This document shows, piece by piece, positions 10,560-20,060 of a stretch of 64,000 nucleotides of DNA (positions within the stretch are counted from its first letter, which is position 1; the number at the start of each line of letters is the position of its first letter). Location of the stretch: NCBI RefSeq assembly GCF_036850765.1, contig NC_089490.1:130228522-130292521 (forward strand). The letters are read 5' to 3'. The position numbers and the translations under genes are program-made. A model generated the notes under the pieces. That model was not told where the DNA came from, did not search any database, and saw only the letters and a list, made by a program, of their open reading frames with translations. The stretch comes from Saccopteryx bilineata. Its lineage: Eukaryota > Chordata > Mammalia > Chiroptera > Emballonuridae.

Positions 10560-11230
10560 TCTGTACCTACTAGGAAATCCTCTCAAGTTTCAACCCTTGG
10601 CTCTGGGATGTACCTCTTTGGGACCCCAATACGTGGGCCCGAGCTTTCCGGTGTGTCCATTCGGCCAAAGTACATGATGGACAAACCTTCCCTCTCGGCC
10701 TCATTCCTGCCCTGCTAGTGATACATGCCTGCCTGACTGGTGTTCCTGCTGAGGACCCTCTGCAGGTCCCTAAGGTCCTACAGGCTACTCCTCTTTCAGA
10801 GGAACCCCTATCTCTGTATTCGCCTCCCCCTGTAGAGGAAGAAAAAGGTTGGGCCACCGAGTTTGATGGACTTGCAACTGAGCATGCAGAAACTAAACTA
10901 GATACATTAGAAACCGCGCCATCAGCTCCGCCACCCGAAGAAGTGGAAGTCGCTACTTCCGCATTCCCTGCCGGGGCTCAATGCCCCACCCCAGCCTCTC
11001 AGACACCATTTTCTACTCCAGCTTTAACTCCAACACGTGTTCCCGCTGTAGACCCATGGGCCAGCCTATACACCCCTATGTGTCTTTTTTATTTTCTCCC
11101 TCATTTGTCTGTCTGCCTGTCTTGTCTATTTTTCTCTCTCTTTCCCTCCCCTCTCTCTGAAATAACGCTGGAGGGACTCAGCCACAGCACAGTGGCGGGG
11201 ATCACACCCTCTTCTAACACAAGGGAGAGG
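10560..11230 (+). pseudogene. gag matrix and proline-rich region remnant
   Basis: One frame runs through a tryptophan-rich stretch (PWLWDVPLWDPNTWARAF, about 10586-10640) and continues as the frame starting at 10718, which has the proline-rich segment SLYSPPPVEEEKG and later APSAPPPEEVEVA. This order fits the matrix and following linker of a betaretroviral gag. After about 11080 the frame turns into hydrophobic low-complexity sequence without capsid motifs, so gag is cut off before its capsid. No zinc knuckle follows. Confidence 0.6.
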
Positions 11231-11232
11231 TT

Positions 11233-11958
11233 ATGCTTGTGTTTTTCAGCCAATTTGGATTCCAGGAACTCCCCAACCTGCTTGACAGGGTTTCTTGGGC
11301 ACCCACTAAGTGGTCAGTCTTCACCCATCCAAAGCCACAGCCCTGGCCTCCTCCACACCGACTACACCTGAGGGGAGGAGGTCCTCAGCGCTCCAGAAGA
11401 AGACCTCGCAGCCAGCGTGTGTGCCCCATCACCTGGGGGGATGTGGAGGCTTTAGCGGAGCAAGCCCAGAGAGTGGCCCTTGGCGGGCCCCCAGGCCCTG
11501 GTAATCTGTTCCTTCTTATGTGTGCTATAGTAACCACTAACTCTCAGATGCAGGAGGACCACCTTGTCTGGGCGGCTGTTCCCCACCCTGGCATAATTAT
11601 GCATGTTGAAGTTAAAAGCTCACAGTTTTCAGCAGTATATTTCAGTAACTGCTTCCTTAGTATCCCTTGTGATAATAGTGGCCAGGAATCCCAACAGTGG
11701 AATGGCACTATATGGGATAACCTCAGTGACTTAGTGCTACTTAAGTTTATTCTGAATAATAACAGTGTCCCCTCAGAGGGGTGGGTCCTCCTTCGAAATC
11801 ATACTATGAGGGACTTTGCTGAAAATGGTACTGCCAATCAAAGCTTAGTACTTGGCCTACAAGCCCTCCTCCCCCTAGCTACCAACAGCTGGCCTGCCCC
11901 GCTAACCTTGCCCTCCCAGGGTCGCCTCTTTGCCCATTCCTGTATGACGAACATCTAA
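11233..11958 (+). pseudogene. env leader and surface-subunit remnant
   Basis: A 241-codon frame. Its first part holds an arginine-rich run (RSRRRPRSQR, about residue 53), then WGDVEALAEQAQ, then a hydrophobic segment (LFLLMCAIV, about residue 91). That order resembles the long leader and signal peptide of betaretroviral envelopes. The downstream part has several N-glycosylation sites (NGT, NHT, NGT, NQS), as in a surface subunit. The frame stops at 11958, and surface-like sequence continues in another frame to about 12135, where a SINE interrupts. It is annotated by pattern, not by alignment, and is non-functional. Confidence 0.6.
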
Positions 11959-12173
11959 GAACACTCCTGAAAGAAGGAATTCCCTGGAGAGACTGCCGCA
12001 TTGCCTCTGGCCCAGATGCGCAGACCATCAACCTCAGAGTTTGGCATTGGAAGCTTAGAGACAGAATGCAACCATATGCAGTATGCAGCCCGCGGCAAGC
12101 CATCCATTTAGTGTGTGGACGCTGAAACCTTTGTGGTAAGGGGGTGTGCATGGACCTACGTTCATTTTTTTTT

Positions 12174-12558
12174 TCATTTTTTTCTGAAACTGGAAACAGG
12201 GAAAGACAGTCAGACAGACTCCCGCATGCGCCCGACTGGGATCCACCTGGCACGCCCACCATGGGGCGATGCTCTGCCCACCAGGGGGCGATGCTCTGCC
12301 CATCCTGGGTGTCGCCATGTTGTGACCAGAGCCACTCTAGCACCTGAGGCAGAGGCCACAGAGCCATCCCCAGCGCCCGGGCCATCTTTGCTCCAATGGA
12401 GCCTCGGCTGCGGGAGGGGAAGAGAGAGACAGAGAGGAAAGCGCGGCAGAGGGGTGGAGAAGCAAATGGGCGCTTCTCCTGTGTGCCCTGGCCAGGAATT
12501 GAACCCGGGTCCTCCACACGCTAGGCCGACGCTCTACTGCTGAGCCAACCGGCCAGGG
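12174..12558 (-). mobile_element. Long tRNA-derived SINE with TSD
   Basis: Minus-strand copy of the GCCCTGGCCGGTTGGCTCAG family, with head at the right end and A-rich tail at the left. CCTACGTTCATTTTTTTT is found on both sides (12155 and 12559 onward), which marks the insertion into the nested provirus env. Confidence 0.93.
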
Positions 12559-12640
12559 CCTACGTTCATTTTTTTTTACAATCAAAATGGAACTGTGTTT
12601 AACGGCACCTGGAAGGTCTCTGTAACACAATAGGAGGGAA

Positions 12641-12891
12641 ATGACATCCCGACCCCTAGGAGGAATCTCCTGTTTAAGACCCCCGTTCTATTTTCTAACT
12701 AGTCAAACATTACAGAAGGTTGTCTCATTGTTTAGTCCAGCTAATCTATTAACATATAGTATAATAGGTATTATAGTTGTTTTAGTTCTACTAGGGTTTC
12801 GTTGCATAATGCGTAGCATTCAGAAGCTACAACAACAGCAAGCTGTCATTCATCAAGTCCAATTGGCCCTAATTAAAAGAGAAGAGGGAAG
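12641..12891 (+). pseudogene. env transmembrane end and cytoplasmic tail remnant, then polypurine tract
   Basis: A frame includes the membrane-spanning stretch LLTYSIIGIIVVLVLLGF, followed by a short basic and glutamine-rich tail (RSIQKLQQQQ) and KREEGS. This is the layout of a retroviral transmembrane subunit end directly before the 3' LTR. The purine run AAAAGAGAAGAGGGAAG (about 12875-12891) abuts the LTR and is the likely polypurine tract. The ectodomain is missing. Confidence 0.7.
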
Positions 12892-13211
12892 TGTGGGTAG
12901 AGCGCAGAGCCCATTCCTAGCAGCTATGGCTGATGCAATGCTGTGAGAACACTCCAGCACCTGAAACCCTCCTAGGCACACCCAGGAGGGAGCTCACCCA
13001 CTATAAGGAAGTAACTCAGAGCTAACCAGGCAGCTCCCTGAACTTTTTAGCTATTGGCTTTGAAGAACACGCTGTAACACCCTATAGGCTGAACCTATGT
13101 ATATAAGCTAGCTCGCTTCCTGAATAAAATGGATCTGCATCACTGAACCTGGTCCCCGGAGTCTGGTCTCTACGTCTCCATCATCCTCACCCCCAGTGGG
13201 CCTTGTCCACA
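12892..13211 (+). repeat. 3' LTR of nested provirus
   Basis: Begins TGTGGGTAGAGC and ends TTGTCCACA. TATATAAG is at 13100-13107 and AATAAA at 13133-13138, in the same positions as in the 5' LTR. GTGGGG follows as the right-hand target duplication. Confidence 0.93.
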
Positions 13212-13224
13212 GTGGGGGGGGTGA

Positions 13225-13580
13225 AGAGAACCTTGGGATATACTGTTCTGGGTGGCAAAGGTAAATTTGTAACAGAAGTTGGAAAAAAGGAGGAAGAGAG
13301 CTCTAAATTAGGAGTAGGTCCCAGCCGAAAATAGGCATGGGGCATTGAGGCAGGAGGAATAAAGGAGACACTATATATTAAACAAAGCAGTTGAAAATAA
13401 GACTATCAACACCCACAACAGAGATCTTTGAGGGATGAATAAAACCCTGACTATTCAGGCAAGGCATAGTAAGTGGCCCTTGTGTCCATAAGAAATGAGA
13501 TCAGCTTACCTGCTACTTGGATGATTACTCTAGGCTCATTCACAGTGACGTGAGATGAGGCCAATGGCCCTGGGCACTTT
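13225..13580 (-). pseudogene. Class I-like retroviral protease remnant
   Basis: On the minus strand a frame reads EPRVIIQVAGKLISFLMDTR followed by ATYYALPE, near 13560-13450. The aspartyl protease centre, normally DTGA, is DTRA here (codons at 13472-13486). A stop follows shortly, and further on PQCPMPI plus GWDLL-like wording resembles the flap and helix end of gammaretroviral proteases. It lies directly downstream of the class I-like zinc knuckles, the gag-pro order of that class. The altered glycine and the stops make it inactive. Confidence 0.6.
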
Positions 13581-13599
13581 AGCCTTCAGTGGCAAGTCC

Positions 13600-13780
13600 C
13601 AGCAGGCTGGGCAGTGTTAGGTCACAGGTGGCTGGAGCAGGGCTGGAAGAGACCGAACCTTCCCTTAGAGGAGCAAGGGGGCAGCCTATCTTCCAATGTC
13701 CCTTTATTCCACAGCAAAGGCATGGCCCTGGCAGGGGCCGAGAAGCCAGGCAGGCTTTAGCTCAATGACCTTCCTTTCCA

Positions 13781-13821
<41 letters not shown>

Positions 13822-14450
13822 CTGAAGCTGGAAACAGGGAGAGACAGTCAGACAGACTCCCGCATGCGCCCGACCGGGATCCACCCGGCACGCCCACCAT
13901 GGGGCGACGCTCTGCCCACCAGGGGGCGATGCTCTGCCCATCCTGGGCGTCGCCATGTTGCGACCAGAGCCACTCTAGCGCCTGGGGCGGAGGCCACAGA
14001 GCCATCCCCAGTGCCCGGGCCATCTTTGCTCCAATGGAGCCTTGGCTGCGGGAGGGGAAGAGAGAGACAGAGAGGAAGGCGCGGCGGAGGGGTGGAGAAG
14101 CAAATGGGCGCTTCTCCTGTGTGCCCTGGCCGGGAATCGAACCCGGGTCCTCCGCACGCTAGGCCGACGCTCTACCGCTGAGCCAACCGGCCAGGGCCTT
14201 CCTTTCCACTCTTGAAGCAGGGCCCTGATGGAGGCTTATAAGGCCCCTTCGGGGTGTTGGAGCCTTTAAGGGCATAGGCCAAGAGCTGGTATTTTGCCTG
14301 ATCTCTTTGGGCTCTGTCTGCCTTTTCTGTTCCTCTCTTGGTCATTATAGACCTTAAAAGCCATGCTCAGAGGATCTTGATGAGGGGTTTGAGGGTCCTC
14401 ATCCCCCTATATAAACTTTTTCCATATATCTGGAGCTGATTGGAAAAAGA
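13600..14450 (-). pseudogene. Class I-like gag: capsid end and two zinc knuckles, split by a SINE
   Basis: On the minus strand, SAPDIWKKF (about 14430) and DPLSMAFKVYNDQE (about 14370) resemble the end of a class I gag capsid. A charged linker follows, then a first knuckle that has lost a cysteine and carries a stop (CFKSGKEGH, then AKAC), interrupted by a SINE. A second, intact CCHC knuckle CLCCGIKGHWKIGC follows at 13681-13722. The GHWKxxCP type is not that of the class II gag at 20819-21721, so this is a second gag of another lineage in the same orientation. There is at least one frameshift. Confidence 0.65.
13786..14196 (-). mobile_element. Long tRNA-derived SINE with exact TSD
   Basis: Full-length copy in minus orientation with a poly-A tail of about 35 bases (seen as T on the plus strand). 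CCTTCCTTTCCACTCTT is repeated exactly at 13769-13785 and 14197-14213. The clean duplication and long tail suggest a young insertion. Confidence 0.95.
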
Positions 14451-14564
14451 CAAAACAGTGATATTAGCTGGATAACAGGTTTGACAGAGAATGGGATGAG
14501 AGCATAGTAAAATAAGCCTTATACAATTGTTTTTGTGAAGTCTCTCATCCAGGGTCATGGTGTC

Positions 14565-15190
14565 TCACTGAGGAGCTTCAGCAGACCTAGGAAAAACACA
14601 CATATCTTGTCGGCCCCATAAGAGAACAAGGTCTGGCCCTTGCCAAATTCCTGTGAGCGGGTCCCTCCATTGCACTTCAGGGAAGGCTTTTCTTGTAGGA
14701 TTCCAGAGTCTCTCAGCTGCCGAATAGCCCTGTACATCAGTATTCAAAAAATTTAAAGTAAGAATAGCATGACAAAGAAAATTTGCAGGAGTTTGAGGGT
14801 ATAATTCCCCATTTTTTATTTTTTCTAATTGATTTTTAAGCATTTGATGTCATGCTCTACAATGCTTTGACCCTGGGGATTGTAAGGAATTCCCATTCTT
14901 AAGTAAAGTCTAAAAGTCTGACAAAATGTAGTAATTGCTTTTCCTACATATGCAGGAGCATTGTCAGTTTTAACCAGTTTAGGAAGTCCAATAATAGAAA
15001 ATGCACACAGACAATGAGCTATAACATGCTTAGCAGCCTCTCCTGTTCTGTCAGAGGCTACTATAAATCCAGAATAAGTATCCACTGTAACATGGACAAT
15101 GAGTAACATCCATTTGCCAAAGTTGTCCTGGTAGAAGACCTCGAAGGTTAACTCCAAATGAAGGGACAAATTGTTTGGACAATTGGACAC
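14565..15190 (-). pseudogene. Class II integrase catalytic core and C-terminus
   Basis: Two overlapping frames (15190-14825 and 14843-14565) carry an integrase. Catalytic residues visible are D in VTVDTYSG, D in KTDNAPAY and E in GQSIVEHD, so the D,D-35-E set is still readable. The end (DPLTGIWQGPDLVLLWGR and VFPRSAEAP) is the class II carboxy-terminal domain. A frame change lies near 14830. Immediately beyond, near 14560, class II similarity stops and class I-like sequence begins. Confidence 0.8.
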
Positions 15191-15996
15191 CTTGGACAGG
15201 ATTTAACAATCTGCAGTGCTGCTTTCTGAGAAAGTTGAAACTGTTTACACAGGGCTTCAGCGTTCTGGTGATAAATAGTATGAAACTGAATTGCTTGATC
15301 TGTCATGGTTGCTCCAATAATTTTCTTTTGAGTGGCTTGATCAACAAGGGCATTCCCTTGTGTGAAAGCTCCAGGGAGCATAGAGTGAGCTTTAATATGT
15401 CCTATAAAACATGGAGCTCTATGTTGATGTACAAGTCTTTGAAGAAGGAGAAATTGCTGAAATAGTTCATCAGCAGTTGTCTCTAAGACAGCAGTCTTTA
15501 TAGTGGAAACAACTGTAAGTAAATATTTGCTGTCTGTATATAGATTAAAGGAGAAACATGGCAAATGCTGAAAAGCCATGTTAATAGCATGCAATTCTAT
15601 TCTTTGAGCTGATTTTAAGGCAACCATTTCAGTATAAATTTGTCCATTGATTATTAAGCCTGCTATTCCTGAGCTGGACCCATCAGTAAAGACTGTAGGT
15701 GCTTCAGGAATGGGCTCATTAACAATTGTCTTAGGAAAGACAAATGTAGTAATTAATGAAAATTGAACTATTTTATCAGCTGGGTAGTGAGAATCAATTT
15801 TGCCTGTAAAATTTGCAAAAGCAATTTGCCATTTTGTGGAAGTTTCCCAGAGCCATTGTTGTTGATCTTTTGAAAAAGGAACAACAATAATCTGAGGCTC
15901 AAAACCTATAAGCTGTAAGAGTCTCCTATGCCCCTTGATAATCAAGGAGGCAACAAGATAAAAAAAATGGAGATAAAACTTTCTTAGGAGTAACAA
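15148..15996 (-). pseudogene. RT connection, RNase H and integrase zinc-binding domain
   Basis: A 282-codon frame. The RNase H active-site acidic residues are visible as FTDGSS, RIELHA, YTDSKY and NALVDQ. It then runs into an HHCC zinc-binding module (HTIYH, later KSCPRCP) that opens the integrase. It is the longest unbroken piece of this pol. Upstream it is joined by a frameshift to the RT frame at 16315-15926. Confidence 0.85.
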
Positions 15997-16868
15997 CTAA
16001 ATGAATCCATTCAATAGGACCTGAAGCTTGCCACAATAGTCCTGTTGGAGTGTAACTTGAGGGACAAATTAGTAAGGCAATTGATTCTTCAGGATTTATG
16101 TGTTTTAGTTGTGCTTGCTGCAAGGCCTTTTTTACAAGCTGTAAAGCTTGCTGTCCTGCAACTGTAAGTAGCCGAGGAGAAGCTGGTTCAGCTGATCCTC
16201 TAAGAATATTAAAAAGTGGCTTCAATTCCCCGGTAGTTAATTTGAAGGAAGGTCTAAGCCAATTAATATCTCCTAATAATTTCTGGAAATTGTTTAAAGT
16301 TTGCAAATGATCCATCCTGATTTCTAATTTTTGTGGATGAATTTGTTGTTTCTCAATAATTTGTCCTAAATAAGAGAAAGGTAAAGATTGCTGTACATTT
16401 TCAGGAGCTATATAAAGTCCTGATTCTTTCTAAGATTATTCTAATTGTTGCAAAATGGTCAGCACAGTGTCTTTATCTGGATGAACAATAAGAATATCAT
16501 CTATATAATGAATTATGTATGCCTTAGGGTGCTGCCTTCATACTGGAGAGATAGTTTGAACAACATATTTTTTGGCACAAGGTAGGACTGTTAACCATTC
16601 CTTGAGGCAAAACTCTCCACTGGTATCACTCCATTGGAGCCTGGAAATTAAGTGAAGGAACACTGAAAGCAAAATTCTTGCAATCATGAGGGCTTAAAGG
16701 AATAGTAAAGCAATCCTTCAAGTCAATAATTACAAGGTGATAATTCCATGGAATGGCAGTAGGAGAAGGGAGTCCTGGCTGGAGAGGACCCATAATTTCC
16801 ATAGTCTTATTTATTGCTCTCAAATCTTGTAATAGCCTCCAGTTTCCTGATTTCTTTTTAATAACAAA
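15926..16868 (-). pseudogene. Reverse transcriptase, second part (after Tigger insertion)
   Basis: Resuming at 16868 the minus strand encodes [18 protein letters not shown], then IIDLKDCF with the first catalytic aspartate, and HYIDDIL at about 16490-16510 with an intact YIDD (codons 16496-16507). The thumb and connection follow in the frame 16315-15926. Several frameshifts separate the pieces. The reading continues exactly from the part at 19807-20060 once the Tigger is set aside. Confidence 0.82.
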
Positions 16869-17224
16869 TACAGTGGTACCTTGAGATATGAGTTTAATTC
16901 ATTCTGTAACCGAGCTCATAAGTCAGTCAACTTGTATATCAAAGAAATTTCTCCCATTTAAAATAACTGAAATAGATTAAACCCGTTCTAGCCCTGTGAA
17001 ACATCCCCAAACAATCCTAAATTATGAAAAAAAGACATGGTTTTAATTAGGAAAAACACGTGTATACTTTACCAATGCATAACAAATAATATGAAATAAA
17101 AGAAAAAAGTGATGTTTAGTACAGTATTCTTACCTTGGAGACAGATGAGTGCGGCTAACGGAGGTGAATGGCGGAGGAGGAGTGAGGGAGGAAGGGATAC
17201 AGGCACTGTAGACACATAAACTAA

Positions 17225-17385
17225 AACTGCACTTTCTTAACTCTAAATATAAACTAAAATTGCATTTTATTTACTTTAAACAAAACTAAAACTGCACTTT
17301 CTTTACTTAAAATGAAACCACAAAAACTTAATTGTAAAAAAAAAATGCACTTTCTTAACTTTAAATGTAACCTAAGCTTAACATT
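17225..17385 (-). repeat. Short direct repeats in the Tigger 3' end
   Basis: The plus strand shows AAACTAAAACTGCACTTTCTT-like wording about four times (near 17218, 17255, 17285 and 17340), spaced by 30-60 bases. It is a small internal repeat array between the transposase stop and the terminal inverted repeat. Confidence 0.7.
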
Positions 17386-17398
17386 ACATATTTTTTAT

Positions 17399-19522
17399 TT
17401 AATCATCACCTGTTTTTGCCTTTTTGGCTGCACTTTCAGCACTTTCACTTGCAGGACTTTTGAATAAAAATCTATCCAAAGAGGTTTGCTTTTGCCTGCC
17501 TTTTAAAATGTTATGGAAATGTGACAAACAAGTGTCGTTAAAAAGTGCTGAAGCACGACCAGTTGAAACTTTTTCTGAGTGTTTCTTTTCAATGAAACTT
17601 GAAAGCTTCTCCCACACTGCCAGCATGCCTTTAATTTCACTTGTAGAAATCACTTCCTCCGACTCTACCTCCTCCTCACTACTAATCTCTTGCAGAAGCT
17701 CCGTATGTTGAATCATCTGTAGCTTCTTCAATTCCTCAGTTGAGAGTTCCTCCTCATGTTCCTCGACTAGCTCATTTACGTCACCCTCATCTACCTCCAG
17801 ACCCATTGATTTTCCGAGGGACAGAATCTCCTCCAAACCTTGGTCTCGGTTTCTGGTTCAAATCCTTCAAAGTCCCTGTCTGCAACATCAAGCCATAACT
17901 TTTTTCATAACAAGTTCAAGGTTCTTCTTGTAACCTCTTGCCATGCCAAGTCAATAATGCATAAACGTATCACGATGTTGTAGTGATCTTTCCAAAACTC
18001 TCGAAGGGTTAGAATTGTATTCTCAGTCACCTCAAAGCAGCGGCGGAACAAGTGCTTTGTGTAAAGCTTTTTAAAATTGGAAATGGCCTGCTGATCCATA
18101 GGTTGCAAGATTGAAGTCGTGTTGGGTGGGAGGTAGAGGACTTTCACGAATTTGAACTCATCGAGAATGTCATCTTCAAGACCAGGTGGGTGGGCTGGAG
18201 CATTTTCAAGGAATAGTAATGCTTTCATTGGGAGTTTATTTTCTTGAAGATATTTCTTCACTGCAGGACCAAAGCCAAGATTTACCCATTCCATAAAAAC
18301 TGCCACGTAACCCATGCCCTAGCATTGCCATGCCACATAACCTGCAGTTTTTCTTTAAGAAGCTTGTGAGTCTTGGCCCTGGCCGGTTGGCTCAGTGGTA
18401 GAGCGTTGGCTTGGCATGCAGGAATCCCAGGTTCAATTCCTGGCCAGGGCACACAGGAGAAGCATCCATCTGCTTCTCCACCCCTCCCCCTCTCCCTCCT
18501 CTCTGTCTCTCTCTTCCCCTCCTGCAGCCAAGGCTCCATTGGAGCAAAGTTGACCTGGGCACTGAGGATGGCTCTGTGGCCTCTGCCTCAGGCACTAGAA
18601 TGGCTCTGGTTGCAACAGAGTGATGCCCCAGATGGGCAGAACATCGCCCCCTGGTGGGCGTGCCGGGTGGATCCTGGTCAGGTGCATGTGGGAGTCTGAC
18701 TGCCTCCCCGTTTCCAACTTCAGAAAAATACAAAAAAAAAAAAAAAAGAATCTTGTGAGTCTTAAAGGCTTGAGGATTTTCAGAATGATACACTAGCAGT
18801 GGCTTTACTTTACAGTCACTGCTAGCATTTATACACAATGCCAAGGGTGAGACGGTCCTTCATGGGTTTATGGCCTGGCTGCTTCTTCTCCTCTGCAGTG
18901 ATGAAAGTCTTCTGGGGCATTTTTCCCCCAAAACAATCCTGTTTTTGTCACAGTTGAACACTTGTTGGGGGATGTAGCCTTCCTTTGCAATAAGCACAGC
19001 AAAATGTATGATGTACTTCTCAGCTGCCTTAATGTCAGCACTCGCAGCTTCACCATGCCTCACCACTGAGTGGATGCCAGATCTCTTCTTGAAATTTTCA
19101 AACCAGCCGTGTCTTGCCTTAAACGTATCTTCTGCTGCCTTTTTTGAGGTTGATGGTTCTTTCTTCTTCAAGTCACCGTAAATAATACGTGCCTTTTCGC
19201 ATATTACAGTCTCCATCACTGTATCTCCTGCCAGCTCTTTCTCTTTCACCCATGCCAGCAGAAACTTCTCCATTTCTTCATGAATATTTGTCCTTAATTG
19301 GGACAGAATTGTAGTTTCTTTCGCAGAATTTGCGCTTTGGATGGCATCCTTTTGTTTAAGGATTGTACAAATTGTAAATGTATTGCAGTTGTACAGCCTT
19401 GCCAGTTCAATTGCTCGTACACCATGCTCATGTTTTTCTATTATTTCTTGCTTTACTTCCATTGACATCATTCTCTTCTTCTTCTCACCACTGTCCTTTA
19501 CACTCAGTTTCTTTGGCTCCAT
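17399..19522 (-). pseudogene. Tigger transposase, broken
   Basis: The start codon at 19522-19520 opens a frame with an N-terminal CENP-B/pogo-like helix-turn-helix (IELARLYNCNTFTICTILK), a second DNA-binding part (GWFENFKKRSGI) and the first DDE aspartate (FNCDKN). A frameshift near 18940 follows, where the alternative frame continues as KTGLFWGK. After the SINE the DDE core resumes (18315-17905). The second catalytic position reads LLFLENAPAHP, glutamate where aspartate is usual, and LQPMDQQAI keeps the third acidic site. The C-terminal acidic region is at 17836-17399. With one shift, a SINE and a substituted catalytic residue it cannot be active. Confidence 0.85.
18375..18750 (+). mobile_element. 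Long tRNA-derived SINE inside the Tigger transposase
   Basis: Begins GGCCCTGGCCGGTTGGCTCAG, ends in a run of A, and is bracketed by CTTGTGAGTCTT at 18363-18374 and 18751-18762. Confidence 0.93.
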
Positions 19523-19806
19523 GATAGCATACAAAAAATGTTAGTAAAAAATGCAAAAATGATGCAAGAACAAATACAGTGCATGAGATTTGACCTGATT
19601 CTGTGGGTAACACATGAGACAGAACGAGATGCTGGTGTTGTGCTGCCGATACTGGACCCATGCACCAACGCGCCAACTAGCAGCAGCTTCCCGCATCATG
19701 ACTCGTATCTTGGAATTTTGCTAGGATCTTGAACAAAAATATAGACTGAGTCGCAGCTCGTGTCTTAAAAAGTATGTTGGTCTGTTCGTATCTCAAGGTA
19801 CCACTG

Positions 19807-20060
19807 TATAGGTGTATTCCATGGGCTATTAGAATATTCAATGTGCCCAAGCTGTAACTGCTCTTGTACCAATTGAGCAGTTACCTTAAGTTTCTCCTGA
19901 GAAAGGGGCCATTGGTCTACCCAAGTAGGATTATCTGATTTCCAAGTAATTGGGTGTGCATAATGCATTATTGGGGTAGCAGGAGCTACCAAGGCCCCTA
20001 TGCTAAATTTTGATATCCTAATCCACACCTTCTGGTATTGGGTGCCACTTTTATGGGGGT
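19807..20060 (-). pseudogene. Reverse transcriptase, first part
   Basis: Minus-strand frame with [21 protein letters not shown] and [15 protein letters not shown], the fingers of a class II RT. It is cut by the Tigger terminal repeat at 19806 and resumes at 16868. Confidence 0.82.

Larger units (their letters stand above)
10086..13211 (+). mobile_element. Nested class II provirus, plus strand, with large internal deletion
   Basis: LTRs of 319 and 320 bp (10086-10404 and 12892-13211) enclose only about 2.5 kb. GTGGGG is duplicated on both sides (10080-10085 and 13212-13217), a 6-bp TSD as in betaretroviruses. After the 5' LTR comes a PBS at 10408. The remaining internal sequence is a gag matrix-like piece, an env leader and surface piece, a SINE, then the env transmembrane end and a purine tract at about 12875-12891. 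Capsid, protease and polymerase are missing. It lies in the opposite orientation to the outer provirus. Confidence 0.9.
16871..19806 (-). mobile_element. Tigger (pogo-type) DNA transposon nested in ERV pol
   Basis: Both ends carry the same inverted repeat, CAGTGGTACCTTGAGATA, with TA duplicated outside (16869-16870 and 19807-19808). The transposase lies on the minus strand (19522-17399). A long SINE at 18375-18750 lies inside it. Without the SINE the element is about 2.56 kb, close to full-length Tigger. The near-identical termini and the location inside a lineage-specific provirus mean that it moved fairly recently by mammalian standards. Confidence 0.93.

Noticed and set aside
12115..12543. 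Repeated 140-160 codon frames (also 13696, 18392, 33765, 51954, 59474)
   Set aside because: All are translations of the same long SINE; no coding function.
17225..17385. Repeat array as a CRISPR
   Set aside because: Units are imperfect and unevenly spaced, in a eukaryotic transposon; no spacer pattern.
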